Shown here piece by piece: positions 33,552-41,390 of a stretch of DNA of 64,000 bases. The translations under genes were made by a program, and so were the position numbers. The stretch's first letter is position 1, and every line of letters starts with the position of its first letter. The stretch is taken from contig NZ_MOBP01000003.1 in NCBI RefSeq assembly GCF_003732665.1, forward strand, positions 193,051 to 257,050. The letters run 5' to 3'. The DNA is from Pseudomonas frederiksbergensis. Its GTDB lineage: Bacteria; Pseudomonadota; Gammaproteobacteria; Pseudomonadales; Pseudomonadaceae. Below the pieces are notes generated by a model. That model was given only the letters and a program-made list of their open reading frames with translations, did not search any database and was not told the DNA's origin.

Positions 33552-35291
33552 TTACAAACTAATGCCATACATGTTTTTAACTCGAATAGAATTTAACTCA
33601 TTCTCAGCGGCAATTATCTTTAGCGCTTCCTCAACAGTATTGCTGATCGCAGAATAATTTCTTGAGTCCTCAGGATTTGAGGTGGCAATATTTTTGAAGG
33701 TGAGCAGGCCTGATCTAAGCTTCACTGTCAATTCGTCTGGCTTGGAATGAATCCACTCGACAAAGTCGCTCACTGTTAAATTTGAAAGATATATAATATC
33801 CTCCTGATTCCATGTGCGACTTTTCCCAATTTTCGAGGCTATCCCATCTATTGTGAAGCTTCTTCCGTCCTTGCTTGCTTCAATTACTTTTTCTCGAAGG
33901 TGTTTGTCTGTTACGCGATCAAGGCTTAAAGACGATGAGATGGCTTCATCTTTAAGATTTTGATAGTTTGCTGTTATATATGCATCAGTATATAGGTCAA
34001 CCGGTTCGCCCAGTTGCTTGAGTATTTCAATTGCAGAAGAAAAGTCGGATAATGCCAAGGCGTCAAGTTCGTTGTCAAGAATATGCTTTAGACTTGATTT
34101 GAACTCTTCGCTATCGTCCTCGAAAGAGTCGTGATAAATCTTCCAAGCCTTCTTAAGTTTAGCATCTACCGAGCTAACACGATAACGTTCCTCGAGCGTA
34201 CCAATAGTAAGTTTTAAAGGGTTTTCATCCACATATCCACATTCTAGATAGTCGCCAATATGAACATCAAATTTTGATTCTGACATTTGTAAAGTGGCAT
34301 TGATATTTTTGAAGCTCTTCTCATCTGGTGTCAGGTCTTCTGCACTTGTTGACAAATATTTTGCCCAGGTCCCTCCCGCCAAACTGGTTCTCAGAGCATC
34401 ATATTTTATAAAGCTATCGCCTGTGTAATAAGATGCGCATAATACTGCGGAGTGCAATAAAAACTCTTCTGACAATGCTTTGTTCTTTCCTTTAAAAAAC
34501 ACAGAGTGCACATTTAAGAGGTTTTTTAATTTTCTCAAGACTCTGACGTTCTTTACATTAATCTTCAATATTACCGACTTTAGAAAATCATACCCGTCCA
34601 TGTTTGAAGCGAAGACATGTGAGAAATTTGTTTCACATGATGGATTATAGAGTAACTCAACATCTACAACCTTCTCCCTGTAAGAGTTAAAGTGTTCAAG
34701 ATCCTTGCCATCCTTGTCAAAAGATTTGTCATTAAAAATCAATACTACTTTGCAATATTTTCTCTGTGCCAGCTCATCTGCTAACCCCATTAGCTCTTTA
34801 ATGCTTAAGCTGCTACCTTTTCTTTCTATATCATCAAAACAGATAATATAATTATTTACTAGGCTGTATTCAATGCTAGAAAGAAGGCTTGAGAACTTGT
34901 CGAGTACGGGCATCCGCTTAGCAGTATCGGTTAGTTTTCCCAGCCAAGTAGATTTTGTTCGAGCAAAACTCCAAATGCCTTTTACGCGAGGGAACTTAGA
35001 ATACAAGGTTCCTGCCTTCCTTAATTCCTCCTCGAAAGAACTTACTATTGTATCATCGGTTGCGATGGCCTTCGCGTTCTGAAAAACACTTGACTTGATC
35101 TCTAATAGCGAATTTTTCCCGAATAAAGAAACGTAGCTATAAGCTATTTGCTCTAGATTTTTTTGAGAAATACGCTCGTTAATATATTGATCCCAAAAAA
35201 ATGTTTTTCCGACACCCCAGTCACCTCTAATGACGACTACACCTGGATCGGCCTTAAAAAAAACATCAAATGATTTCTTCAAATACTCCAT
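33552..35291 (-). CDS. KAP-type P-loop NTPase, candidate defence protein
   Basis: This 579-residue protein begins almost at once with a STAND/KAP-like ATPase core: Walker A GDWGVGKT at residues 23-30, Walker B IICFDDIERKG at about 149-159, and a sensor-like strand VVLIFNDKSFD. The remaining 350 residues are helical and unlike any domain I can name. KAP ATPases usually carry membrane helices between Walker A and B; none are evident here, so it looks soluble. Codon use is AT-rich. Proteins of this class occur as single-gene or core components of phage-defence systems, which is my inference from architecture and island context. Confidence 0.8.
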   Translation of the reverse strand: MEYLKKSFDVFFKADPGVVVIRGDWGVGKTFFWDQYINERISQKNLEQIAYSYVSLFGKNSLLEIKSSVFQNAKAIATDDTIVSSFEEELRKAGTLYSKFPRVKGIWSFARTKSTWLGKLTDTAKRMPVLDKFSSLLSSIEYSLVNNYIICFDDIERKGSSLSIKELMGLADELAQRKYCKVVLIFNDKSFDKDGKDLEHFNSYREKVVDVELLYNPSCETNFSHVFASNMDGYDFLKSVILKINVKNVRVLRKLKNLLNVHSVFFKGKNKALSEEFLLHSAVLCASYYTGDSFIKYDALRTSLAGGTWAKYLSTSAEDLTPDEKSFKNINATLQMSESKFDVHIGDYLECGYVDENPLKLTIGTLEERYRVSSVDAKLKKAWKIYHDSFEDDSEEFKSSLKHILDNELDALALSDFSSAIEILKQLGEPVDLYTDAYITANYQNLKDEAISSSLSLDRVTDKHLREKVIEASKDGRSFTIDGIASKIGKSRTWNQEDIIYLSNLTVSDFVEWIHSKPDELTVKLRSGLLTFKNIATSNPEDSRNYSAISNTVEEALKIIAAENELNSIRVKNMYGISL

Positions 35292-35539
35292 TGATACCTT
35301 TCCTTAAACTCACGCTTTCGTATGTTAAGAGGATAGCAGTTCACCGTGGAATCTATTCTATCTGCTCCACATGAATCGGAAGAAAATTTTAGAAACGAGA
35401 ACAGGAAAAGGAGGAGTATCTTTTTTCACGTTGTTTTCAAGAGTCCGGTGGATCGTAGCTTCTGGCATAAGCAGTTTGCATTGCACGAATAGCATCGAAC
35501 GCCCCGATTACTCGGGGCGAATATAAGAATGGTTCTTCG

Positions 35540-35839
35540 CTATTTAGCTGTTTTCTTTATCGAAAGATTAGGTCGCGGTGAAACGGCTTTCATCACATCA
35601 TCAATGATTGCCTTACCCATCGCCGTCAGATAGTGCGCGGCCCACGCGTGACGGTCGGTGTCTCTCTCGAACGCGGCGTCCTGCGCAAGCGCCTTGGCCA
35701 AGGACAGCAAGTCTGACGCTTTTAACAATGCTTCGCTGACCGGTACATCCGCACTGACGTGGAACATTGCCCGTTCTGAATCTGGGCAGTAAATGCAGGG
35801 GGTAAAGCCGAGGGTTTTAATTTCTGTGGGATCGGTCAT
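35540..35839 (-). CDS. DUF3077 family protein
   Basis: This 99-residue protein has the DUF3077 pattern frequent in Pseudomonas: a Cys pair near the start (PCIYCPDSE), FHVSADVPVSEALLKASDLL, and HAWAAHYLTAMGKAIIDDV. Function is unknown; multiple copies per genome are usual. Its ATG shares ATGA with the stop of an upstream 38-codon ORF, so translation is probably coupled. A long folded leader precedes both. Confidence 0.85.
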   Translation of the reverse strand: MTDPTEIKTLGFTPCIYCPDSERAMFHVSADVPVSEALLKASDLLSLAKALAQDAAFERDTDRHAWAAHYLTAMGKAIIDDVMKAVSPRPNLSIKKTAK

Positions 35840-35952
35840 ATGTCTCCTCCGGTGCGGGCGAGGCAGCAGGAGAGGTCTAGCGAAGGGGCATCACGCGACA
35901 CGGAATTACGTTGAAGGGTAAGGCTGAGTTGATACGGATTTGCGCTGTGCAT
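35836..35952 (-). CDS. Small leader ORF coupled to DUF3077
   Basis: A 38-residue frame, MHSANPYQLSLTLQ at the start and LARTGGDI at the end, begins at an ATG with AAGGAG seven bases upstream. It ends in ATATGA, where TGA overlaps the DUF3077 ATG. No family is recognised. The ribosome site lies inside a perfect hairpin (CTCCTT-N5-AAGGAG), so its translation may be gated. It could be a regulatory leader peptide or a short partner protein. Confidence 0.6.
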   Translation of the reverse strand: MHSANPYQLSLTLQRNSVSRDAPSLDLSCCLARTGGDI

Positions 35953-36180
35953 TGTCGAACTCCTTGACATAAGGAGCTGCCACTTTCGTTTCCAAGCGAA
36001 TGGGTGGCAGCTATGCGCAGGTTGGAAAACCGGGAGTCAAGGAGACCGGCACGCCCGAAGGCGTCCCGCGCACAGCTGCCATAACACAAACTCGTAGGCG
36101 TAAAGCCGCCATGAATTGTGAAGAGAGCGCTGTTGCGTGACTCGACGGGTTTCCAAGCCCGGTCGCTGATGTGCAGCGAC
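35953..36180 (-). promoter_or_regulatory. Structured 5' leader of the DUF3077 unit
   Basis: Four strong stems are visible: GTCGCTG-N5-CAGCGAC (36162-36180), ACGCC-CGAA-GGCGT (36051-36064), a nine-pair AGCTGCCAC / GTGGCAGCT stem with an inner TTCG/CGAA helix (35975-36012), and CTCCTT-N5-AAGGAG over the ribosome site (35960-35976). A second AGCTGCC at 36074-36080 can compete for the GGCAGCT at 36006-36012. This alternative pairing is typical of a switching leader RNA. The bases beyond, to about 36429, contain no supported gene. Confidence 0.6.
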
Positions 36181-36429
36181 GTCGGGAGAGTATCCGTCGA
36201 AGATATGGCCAACAAGAAGCTTGCTAGCCCGAAAGCACGGTAAACGTACCCTCTTACGCAACTCTCGGATTTTGCCTACAACTTCATCGAGAGTCACTGG
36301 ATATTCTGAAAGCGATCACCGCCATATCGTGTCGAGCACAATTTAGATTACCGGGCCCGGCTAATTGAAATAGAGCGCTTGCCGGTGATCACAAGCCCAT
36401 CGAACACGTTATGTCCGTCACGTGCGGTT

Positions 36430-36648
36430 TTAGTTCGCGCCCAATTTAAACTTGATGTTGTCGGACGGCCACCAAGACCACGACGGCGGCGGGGTGTAGC
36501 AGCCTGGCTGGTTGGCCGGTGTGGCATCGCAACGGACGGTGTAGCCCTTGTTGTTGATTTCCCTTCCGCCTTCGCCGGTGCCGCGTTCACTGTATGAGGA
36601 GCAGCCACCGAGCAACGCGGTGGTCAAAAGGATCGTTATATATTTCAT
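36430..36648 (-). CDS. Small lipoprotein
   Basis: This 72-residue protein has a lipoprotein signal peptide ending LLGGC (Cys at about residue 16), then a Ser/Gly-rich stretch and a tail with GYTVRCDATPANQPGCYTPPPSWSWWP, whose two Cys may form a disulfide. The start is the ATG behind GGAGG; the longer frame upstream has no support. I know similar small Pro/Trp-tailed lipoproteins from Pseudomonas but no function. Confidence 0.75.
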   Translation of the reverse strand: MKYITILLTTALLGGCSSYSERGTGEGGREINNKGYTVRCDATPANQPGCYTPPPSWSWWPSDNIKFKLGAN

Positions 36649-36710
36649 AAATGCCTCCATGCGTGGGCGTAGATAAATATGTCCTGGTTCTTCAGCGCTT
36701 TCTACAACTC

Positions 36711-37229
36711 TTAGGACTGTGTCGCGGGTACAAGTTGGCAAAACCGCATTCTAAGCTCGGCATCCAGTTGGGGCACTAGTGCCCAGCGAAAGAACAAATG
36801 CTCCCCGCTAAAGCGTCCATCCTTGACCACGCCAAGGGTACGGTTGTCAGTAGGGGCGGTGTTTCCGACTTCTGCCGCGATGAAGTAGACGTTGCCTTTT
36901 TTGACACTGATGTTGAAGCGATCGCCTAGAAAGTCTCCGCCCAGCGGTGGTGTGACCGCTTCAAAAAGATGAGTGCCTTCGGGCATTTGGAGTTTGATAT
37001 AACCGCCAGAAGGCAGCTCTGCTACCGGTTGCTCATCGAGCTTTATCGACAGGTTTATAAAACGGTTGCCGTTGTCCGTTGGGCGGAATACATAGACCGT
37101 AGCGCTATCGGATCTGGCTTCCATGGGCCCCTTGTAATAGGGCTGGTTTTCCAGCGAAGGCCCACTTGAACAGCCTTGCAGCAAGGCCAAGGTTCCCATC
37201 AGGAAACTGAGCAACAACACGCGCAACAT
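36711..37229 (-). CDS. DUF2846-like lipoprotein
   Basis: This 172-residue lipoprotein has lipobox LLQGC (Cys at about residue 20) and a beta-rich body with TVYVFRPTDNGNRFINLSIKLDEQ and a GGYIKLQMPEGTHLFEA turn. That is the pattern of DUF2846 proteins that resemble PEGA-type surface domains. The start is set at MLRVLLLSF behind CGGAGA. It reads in the same direction as the small lipoprotein downstream, 62 bp apart. Function unknown. Confidence 0.78.
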   Translation of the reverse strand: MLRVLLLSFLMGTLALLQGCSSGPSLENQPYYKGPMEARSDSATVYVFRPTDNGNRFINLSIKLDEQPVAELPSGGYIKLQMPEGTHLFEAVTPPLGGDFLGDRFNISVKKGNVYFIAAEVGNTAPTDNRTLGVVKDGRFSGEHLFFRWALVPQLDAELRMRFCQLVPATQS

Positions 37230-37344
37230 CAGAATTTCTCCGCTTACTGCCTTAGTTAGTAGGTTGTGCAGCAGCGCGGAGTATCGTTCTTTTACTTGAT
37301 TCTGCCCACCGTCCGATCGTTCGGTACACTTCTGGCCCACCCAC

Positions 37345-38049
37345 TCAACGCGTAGCCTTCACCCCACCCACATCCGCCATCGTCCCACTCCCACAATTAA
37401 CAAACGAAGACGTCTTCAACCAGCGCTGATCCGGGTAATAAGAAAACAACAACTGCCCATCCTTCATCGAATCAATCAACCGATGCGCAATTGCCGGCCT
37501 TACCGCCGGGCATCCCAAGCTACGACCGATTCTTCCATTGATCTTCGCCAATTTGGGGCTGACATACGGTGCGCCGTGAATCACGATCGCCCGGTCAAAC
37601 GCGTTGTCATTAAACCCAGGTTCCAACCCTTCCATGCGCAACGAGTATCCGTTTTGCCCGACATAACTGGACTGGGTGCGGTATAAGCCAAGGCTGGTGG
37701 CGAAGCTTTCGTTTTGGTTGGAGAAGTTGACGGCCATGTTTTCGCCGCTGTTGCGGCCGTGGGCGACGAGTTCGTGGAATAGCAGTTTGCGTTTCTTCAA
37801 ATCGAACACCCACAGGCGTTGTTCGGTCGAAGGCAGGGAGTAATCGATGACGGCGAGCCTTTGCACAGGGGCCGTGCCTTGGGCGATGCTGCATTGCGTG
37901 GCGCGTACGGCCAGGCCAATGACTTTGGCGTTAGCACCGGGGGCCGCTTTGGCGAGGGCGGCGGCGAGCGAATCGGCGTAGGCTACGGGTAATGAGGTTA
38001 CCGTCAGCAGCAGGGCCGAGCATAAAAAGCCAAAGCGGTTTAGCGCCAT
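37345..38049 (-). CDS. Murein L,D-transpeptidase catalytic domain protein
   Basis: This 234-residue periplasmic protein has a signal peptide (VAYAD, about residue 25) and a catalytic domain with VIHGAPYVSP (His near 158) and GRSLGCPAVRP (Cys near 179). It belongs to the YkuD-like murein L,D-transpeptidase catalytic family often annotated in Pseudomonas. It could cross-link peptidoglycan or attach proteins to it. It is divergent from a second, larger L,D-transpeptidase, with 77 bp between the starts. Confidence 0.85.
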   Translation of the reverse strand: MALNRFGFLCSALLLTVTSLPVAYADSLAAALAKAAPGANAKVIGLAVRATQCSIAQGTAPVQRLAVIDYSLPSTEQRLWVFDLKKRKLLFHELVAHGRNSGENMAVNFSNQNESFATSLGLYRTQSSYVGQNGYSLRMEGLEPGFNDNAFDRAIVIHGAPYVSPKLAKINGRIGRSLGCPAVRPAIAHRLIDSMKDGQLLFSYYPDQRWLKTSSFVNCGSGTMADVGGVKATR

Positions 38050-38126
38050 AGAGATGTCTCATTAAGTTATTTCGAGTTTAGCAGGGCAAACGACAAGTGC
38101 TGAACGCACGAGATTAAGGATTATCC

Positions 38127-39860
38127 ATGAGGCAACTATCAAGGTTATTCGTCATAAGCCATGTCTTTTTTATGGGCTTTCTGATCAGCGGCACCGCCTT
38201 CGCTGAAACTTCGCCGATTGCGGAGGAAACTCCGTCGATCAGCATGATTGAAGCAATACCCGACGATAACGTCGCTCAGGAAATTCATTCGGTGCTGGAA
38301 CCGATGATCTCGGCGTTCCCACCGCTGCAAACTCGCCCGCGCCATCAGCGTATCGACGTTAATCGCGTGGTCCTGGATTTCTATACCCATCGCCAGTTCC
38401 GCGCGGCCTGGACCAATCCGGATGATGTCACCCAGTTGTTGAAAAGCCTCAACGACACGCAAATCGATGGTCTGGAACCGACGGATTTTCGTGGTGATGC
38501 TCTGGCCATGGCCCAGGCGTCGATGCAGAACTCATCGCCGACCCCCGCCCAGCAAGCCGCCTTCGATCTTGCGGCTACCCGCACATACCTGACGGCATTG
38601 CTGCAATTGCGTCGGGGCAAGGTCGATCCGGCGCGGTTGGACATGCACTGGAATTTCGACATTACCGGCGCCGATCCCCGGGATGACGTGGAGAACTTCT
38701 TCACCGCGCTGGACACCCATGACGTCGCCCGCGCCTTTGCCCAGGCGCCACCGCAAGAGGCGGTGTATGTCGGTTTGCGTCAAGCCTTGGCGCAGTTGCG
38801 CGCCATTCGCGACCGGGGCGGTTGGCCGAAAGTGGCTGCCGGGGAGTCGCTCAAACCGGGGATGGATGGCCCTGCTGTGGCGCAGTTGCGTGCGCGTTTG
38901 GCGGCGGGTGGTTATCTGGATTCGAAGCACAGCAAGAACAATGATTACGACGATGCTGTAATCGCTGCTGTGAAGAAGTATCAAACCGAGCAATACCTGG
39001 GTGCGGACGGTGTGGCCGGGGCGACAACCCTTGCGGCATTGAACGTACCCGTGCAGGCGCGCATCGATCAGGTGCGGGTCAACATGGAGCGGGCCCGTTG
39101 GCTGCTTTATAAACTGCAGGGCACGTTCGTCATTGTCGATATCGCCGGTTACAAAGTGGCGCTGTATCGCGATGGCCTGCCGGTCTGGCGCTCGCGGGTG
39201 CAGGTGGGTAAACCGTTTCGCAGTACGCCGATCTTTCAGGCCGAGATTACCTACGTCACGTTCAACCCGACCTGGACCGTGCCGCCGACGATTCTGAAAG
39301 AAGATGTGTTGCCGAAAATCCTGAGCAACCCGAATTACCTCAGCGCCAACCGCATCCGTCCGCTGGATCGGGAAGGCAATTTGCTGGATCCATCGACCAT
39401 CGACTGGAGCAACCCGCGAGGTATCACCTTGCGTCAGGACGCCGGGCCGGAAAACTCCCTGGGCCAGGTGGTCATCCGCTTCCCGAATGACTATGCGATT
39501 TACCTGCACGACACCCCGCACCGTGACCTGTTCGCGAAGAACGTCCGCGCCACCAGTTCGGGCTGTATCCGAGTGGAGAATCCGTTGCAGTTGGTGGAGT
39601 TGCTGTTTAACGACCCGGTGCGCTGGAACAGCGCCGGGATTCAGAAGCAACTGGCCAATGGCAAAACCGAAAACATTCGCCTGCCGGTGAAAGTGCCGGT
39701 GCTACTGGCGTATTGGACGGTGGACATGGGCAGTAATGGGCGGGTGGCGTTTAAACCGGATGTGTATGGTTACGATGATCCGGTTTTGAAGGCACTGAAT
39801 CTGCCGACGAAGTTGCCGGCGCTGGATTTGCAGGCGGCGGTGGGGCAGGGCAGGCTCTGA
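38127..39860 (+). CDS. YcbB/LdtD-type L,D-transpeptidase
   Basis: This 577-residue periplasmic enzyme has a signal peptide (TAFAE, about residue 26), a scaffold domain, and a peptidoglycan-binding domain at about 245-305 (KPGMDGPAVAQLRARL). The YkuD catalytic domain follows, with IYLHDTPHRDLF (His near 455) and SSGCIRVENP (Cys near 481). It forms 3-3 cross-links in peptidoglycan, which lets cells tolerate wall stress. Size and domain order match E. coli LdtD (YcbB). Confidence 0.93.
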   Translation: MRQLSRLFVISHVFFMGFLISGTAFAETSPIAEETPSISMIEAIPDDNVAQEIHSVLEPMISAFPPLQTRPRHQRIDVNRVVLDFYTHRQFRAAWTNPDDVTQLLKSLNDTQIDGLEPTDFRGDALAMAQASMQNSSPTPAQQAAFDLAATRTYLTALLQLRRGKVDPARLDMHWNFDITGADPRDDVENFFTALDTHDVARAFAQAPPQEAVYVGLRQALAQLRAIRDRGGWPKVAAGESLKPGMDGPAVAQLRARLAAGGYLDSKHSKNNDYDDAVIAAVKKYQTEQYLGADGVAGATTLAALNVPVQARIDQVRVNMERARWLLYKLQGTFVIVDIAGYKVALYRDGLPVWRSRVQVGKPFRSTPIFQAEITYVTFNPTWTVPPTILKEDVLPKILSNPNYLSANRIRPLDREGNLLDPSTIDWSNPRGITLRQDAGPENSLGQVVIRFPNDYAIYLHDTPHRDLFAKNVRATSSGCIRVENPLQLVELLFNDPVRWNSAGIQKQLANGKTENIRLPVKVPVLLAYWTVDMGSNGRVAFKPDVYGYDDPVLKALNLPTKLPALDLQAAVGQGRL

Positions 39861-39866
39861 CTCCCT

Positions 39867-39970
39867 TGTAGGAGCTGCCGAAGGCTGCGATCTTTTGATC
39901 TTGATCTTTTCAATACCCATGAAGATTAAAAGCAAGATCAAAAGATCGCAGCCTTCGGCAGCTCCTACAG
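39867..39970. repeat. Second-family inverted repeat (GGAGCTGCCGAAGGCTGCGATC)
   Basis: Arms TGTAGGAGCTGCCGAAGGCT and its complement lie about 100 bases apart with an A/T-rich centre. A related copy is found at 56125-56209. This family differs from the common REP of the window. Confidence 0.85.
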
Positions 39971-39987
39971 GGGCATGTTTGATTGCT

Positions 39988-40731
39988 TCAGGCGCCATTC
40001 CTGAGTAACTGCCCAAGCATCTCCAACTCACCTTTCTCCACATCCGAAACCATCACAAACCGCATGTGATTCTCTTCCCACGACACCACATTAAAACCTC
40101 GTATCGACCGCGTTTGCGGCGGTTTATCCGCGTCGCTTGTCGGCAGGATAAACACGTTGATGACGTGTTTCGCCCGCCCATACGTCAGCGCCGCCGTGGT
40201 CTGATGCTGCAGATAATCCAACCGCCCACCCAATAGCGGAAACCCCTGCGCCGCGTAATCGAACACCGGTGGCGAGAAGTCCAGTTTGCCGGTAAACCAG
40301 GGCTTGACCGTGTGGCGGTCAGACGACACCACATCGTTCAAATGTTCGCCCATCAACGATCGGACATGGCTTGAAACCGCTTCGTCGATCAACGGTTGTT
40401 CACTGCCCGGCGTCGCCACGAAAAGCACCACCGCCAAGGCCAGCGCAGCCGCTGAAAAGGCCGGGGCGAACCATTTTCTCCAGCGTTCGACCACACTGAC
40501 TCTGGGCGCAACAGGGGGAAATACGCTGGCCATCAATGACGCCGGCGCCGCGTAATACGGTGCATGCCGCTTCACGCTGACCGCCAGCAACCGCGCTTCA
40601 TCCAGCAACCGCGAGCACTCCCCACACCCGGCCAGATGCCCGGTCACAGTCGCCGTCATCGCTGGGTCGAGTTCCTTGTCCAGGTAGCCATGAATCAGCG
40701 TCTGGCAAGCCGTGCAGTCGAGGTCATTCAT
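39988..40731 (-). CDS. Anti-sigma factor with zinc-binding ZAS motif
   Basis: This 247-residue protein has an N-terminal zinc anti-sigma motif H32-x3-C36-x2-C39 (HLAGCGEC), one membrane segment at about 88-106, and a periplasmic C-terminal domain. It should hold the cognate ECF sigma factor at the membrane until a signal arrives. Its start lies inside the end of the sigma gene (8-bp overlap), so the pair is coupled. The signal may be redox or metal related, as the divergent genes encode a metallophosphoesterase and a copper protein. Confidence 0.9.
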   Translation of the reverse strand: MNDLDCTACQTLIHGYLDKELDPAMTATVTGHLAGCGECSRLLDEARLLAVSVKRHAPYYAAPASLMASVFPPVAPRVSVVERWRKWFAPAFSAAALALAVVLFVATPGSEQPLIDEAVSSHVRSLMGEHLNDVVSSDRHTVKPWFTGKLDFSPPVFDYAAQGFPLLGGRLDYLQHQTTAALTYGRAKHVINVFILPTSDADKPPQTRSIRGFNVVSWEENHMRFVMVSDVEKGELEMLGQLLRNGA

Positions 40732-41236
40732 GGCTGTGCAACTTCAACAGTTCGAGTTTGAGCAGCGTCCGGGCGCGGGCCAGTCTCGACATGACGGTGC
40801 CGATAGGAATGTCGACCACCAGGGCGATGTCCTTGTAGGGCATGTCTTCGAGCTCCTTCAGAATAATGACCTCGCGAAACGCTGGCGGCAGGGCGCTCAG
40901 GGCTTGCTGCATCAGCAATCCGTTTTCGGTGTGAATGGCCAGCAGTTCCGGGGTTTGGCTGTGGCTCAGCACCGGGTCGTCGTCGGGGAGTTCGTCGCCG
41001 ATAGCGACCCAACGATGCCCGGCCGCAGCCTTGAGCCAGGTGTAGCTTTCGTTACGCACGATGGTCAGGAACCAGGCCTTGGGGTTGCCGTCGGCGAAAC
41101 GATGCAAAAACCGAAAGGCCCGCAGCGCACTTTCCTGCACGACATCGCGCGCGGCGCTGTCGTTGCCGGTGAGCCAGCGCGCGAGGTTGTAGCCCGCGTC
41201 CATGTGGGGCGCAAACAGTTCCTCAAATCGCTTCAT
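40724..41236 (-). CDS. ECF-family sigma factor
   Basis: This 170-residue sigma-70 family factor has region 2 at about residues 10-75 (DVVQESALRAFRFLHRF) and region 4 at about 115-165 (LPPAFREVIILKELEDMPYKDIA, then GTVMSRLARAR). It lacks regions 1 and 3. It is co-transcribed with its anti-sigma factor. The gap upstream has a matching candidate ECF promoter facing each way, so the factor probably drives its own operon and the divergent one. Confidence 0.93.
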   Translation of the reverse strand: MKRFEELFAPHMDAGYNLARWLTGNDSAARDVVQESALRAFRFLHRFADGNPKAWFLTIVRNESYTWLKAAAGHRWVAIGDELPDDDPVLSHSQTPELLAIHTENGLLMQQALSALPPAFREVIILKELEDMPYKDIALVVDIPIGTVMSRLARARTLLKLELLKLHSHE

Positions 41237-41260
41237 AGTGTTTCCCGCACCGTCCCACCC

Positions 41261-41290
41261 CTATAACTGTGATGCGCGGTGTTTTATTCC
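41261..41290 (-). promoter_or_regulatory. Candidate ECF promoter for the sigma operon
   Basis: On the minus strand GGAATAAA is followed after 15 bases by GTTATAG, placing transcription start some 20-25 bases before the sigma ATG. Confidence 0.6.
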
Positions 41291-41315
41291 CGGGAAAAAA
41301 TATATTTTTCGACGC

Positions 41316-41345
41316 GGAATAAAGATTCGTCCTACCCGGTTGTAT
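41316..41345 (+). promoter_or_regulatory. Candidate ECF promoter for the phosphoesterase operon
   Basis: GGAATAAA is followed after 15 bases by GTTGTAT, the same elements and spacing as the opposite promoter 25 bp away. It lies about 46 bp before the phosphoesterase ATG. Confidence 0.6.
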
Positions 41346-41390
41346 CTCCTGTCAGCTACATCACTGTAGTCCGCCAGCGAGGGCATACCG

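Noticed and set aside
35877..36297. Two overlapping minus-strand frames of 112 and 86 codons upstream of DUF3077
   Set aside because: They run through the strongly folded leader without ribosome sites; the 38-codon frame with AAGGAG and stop/start overlap explains this region better.
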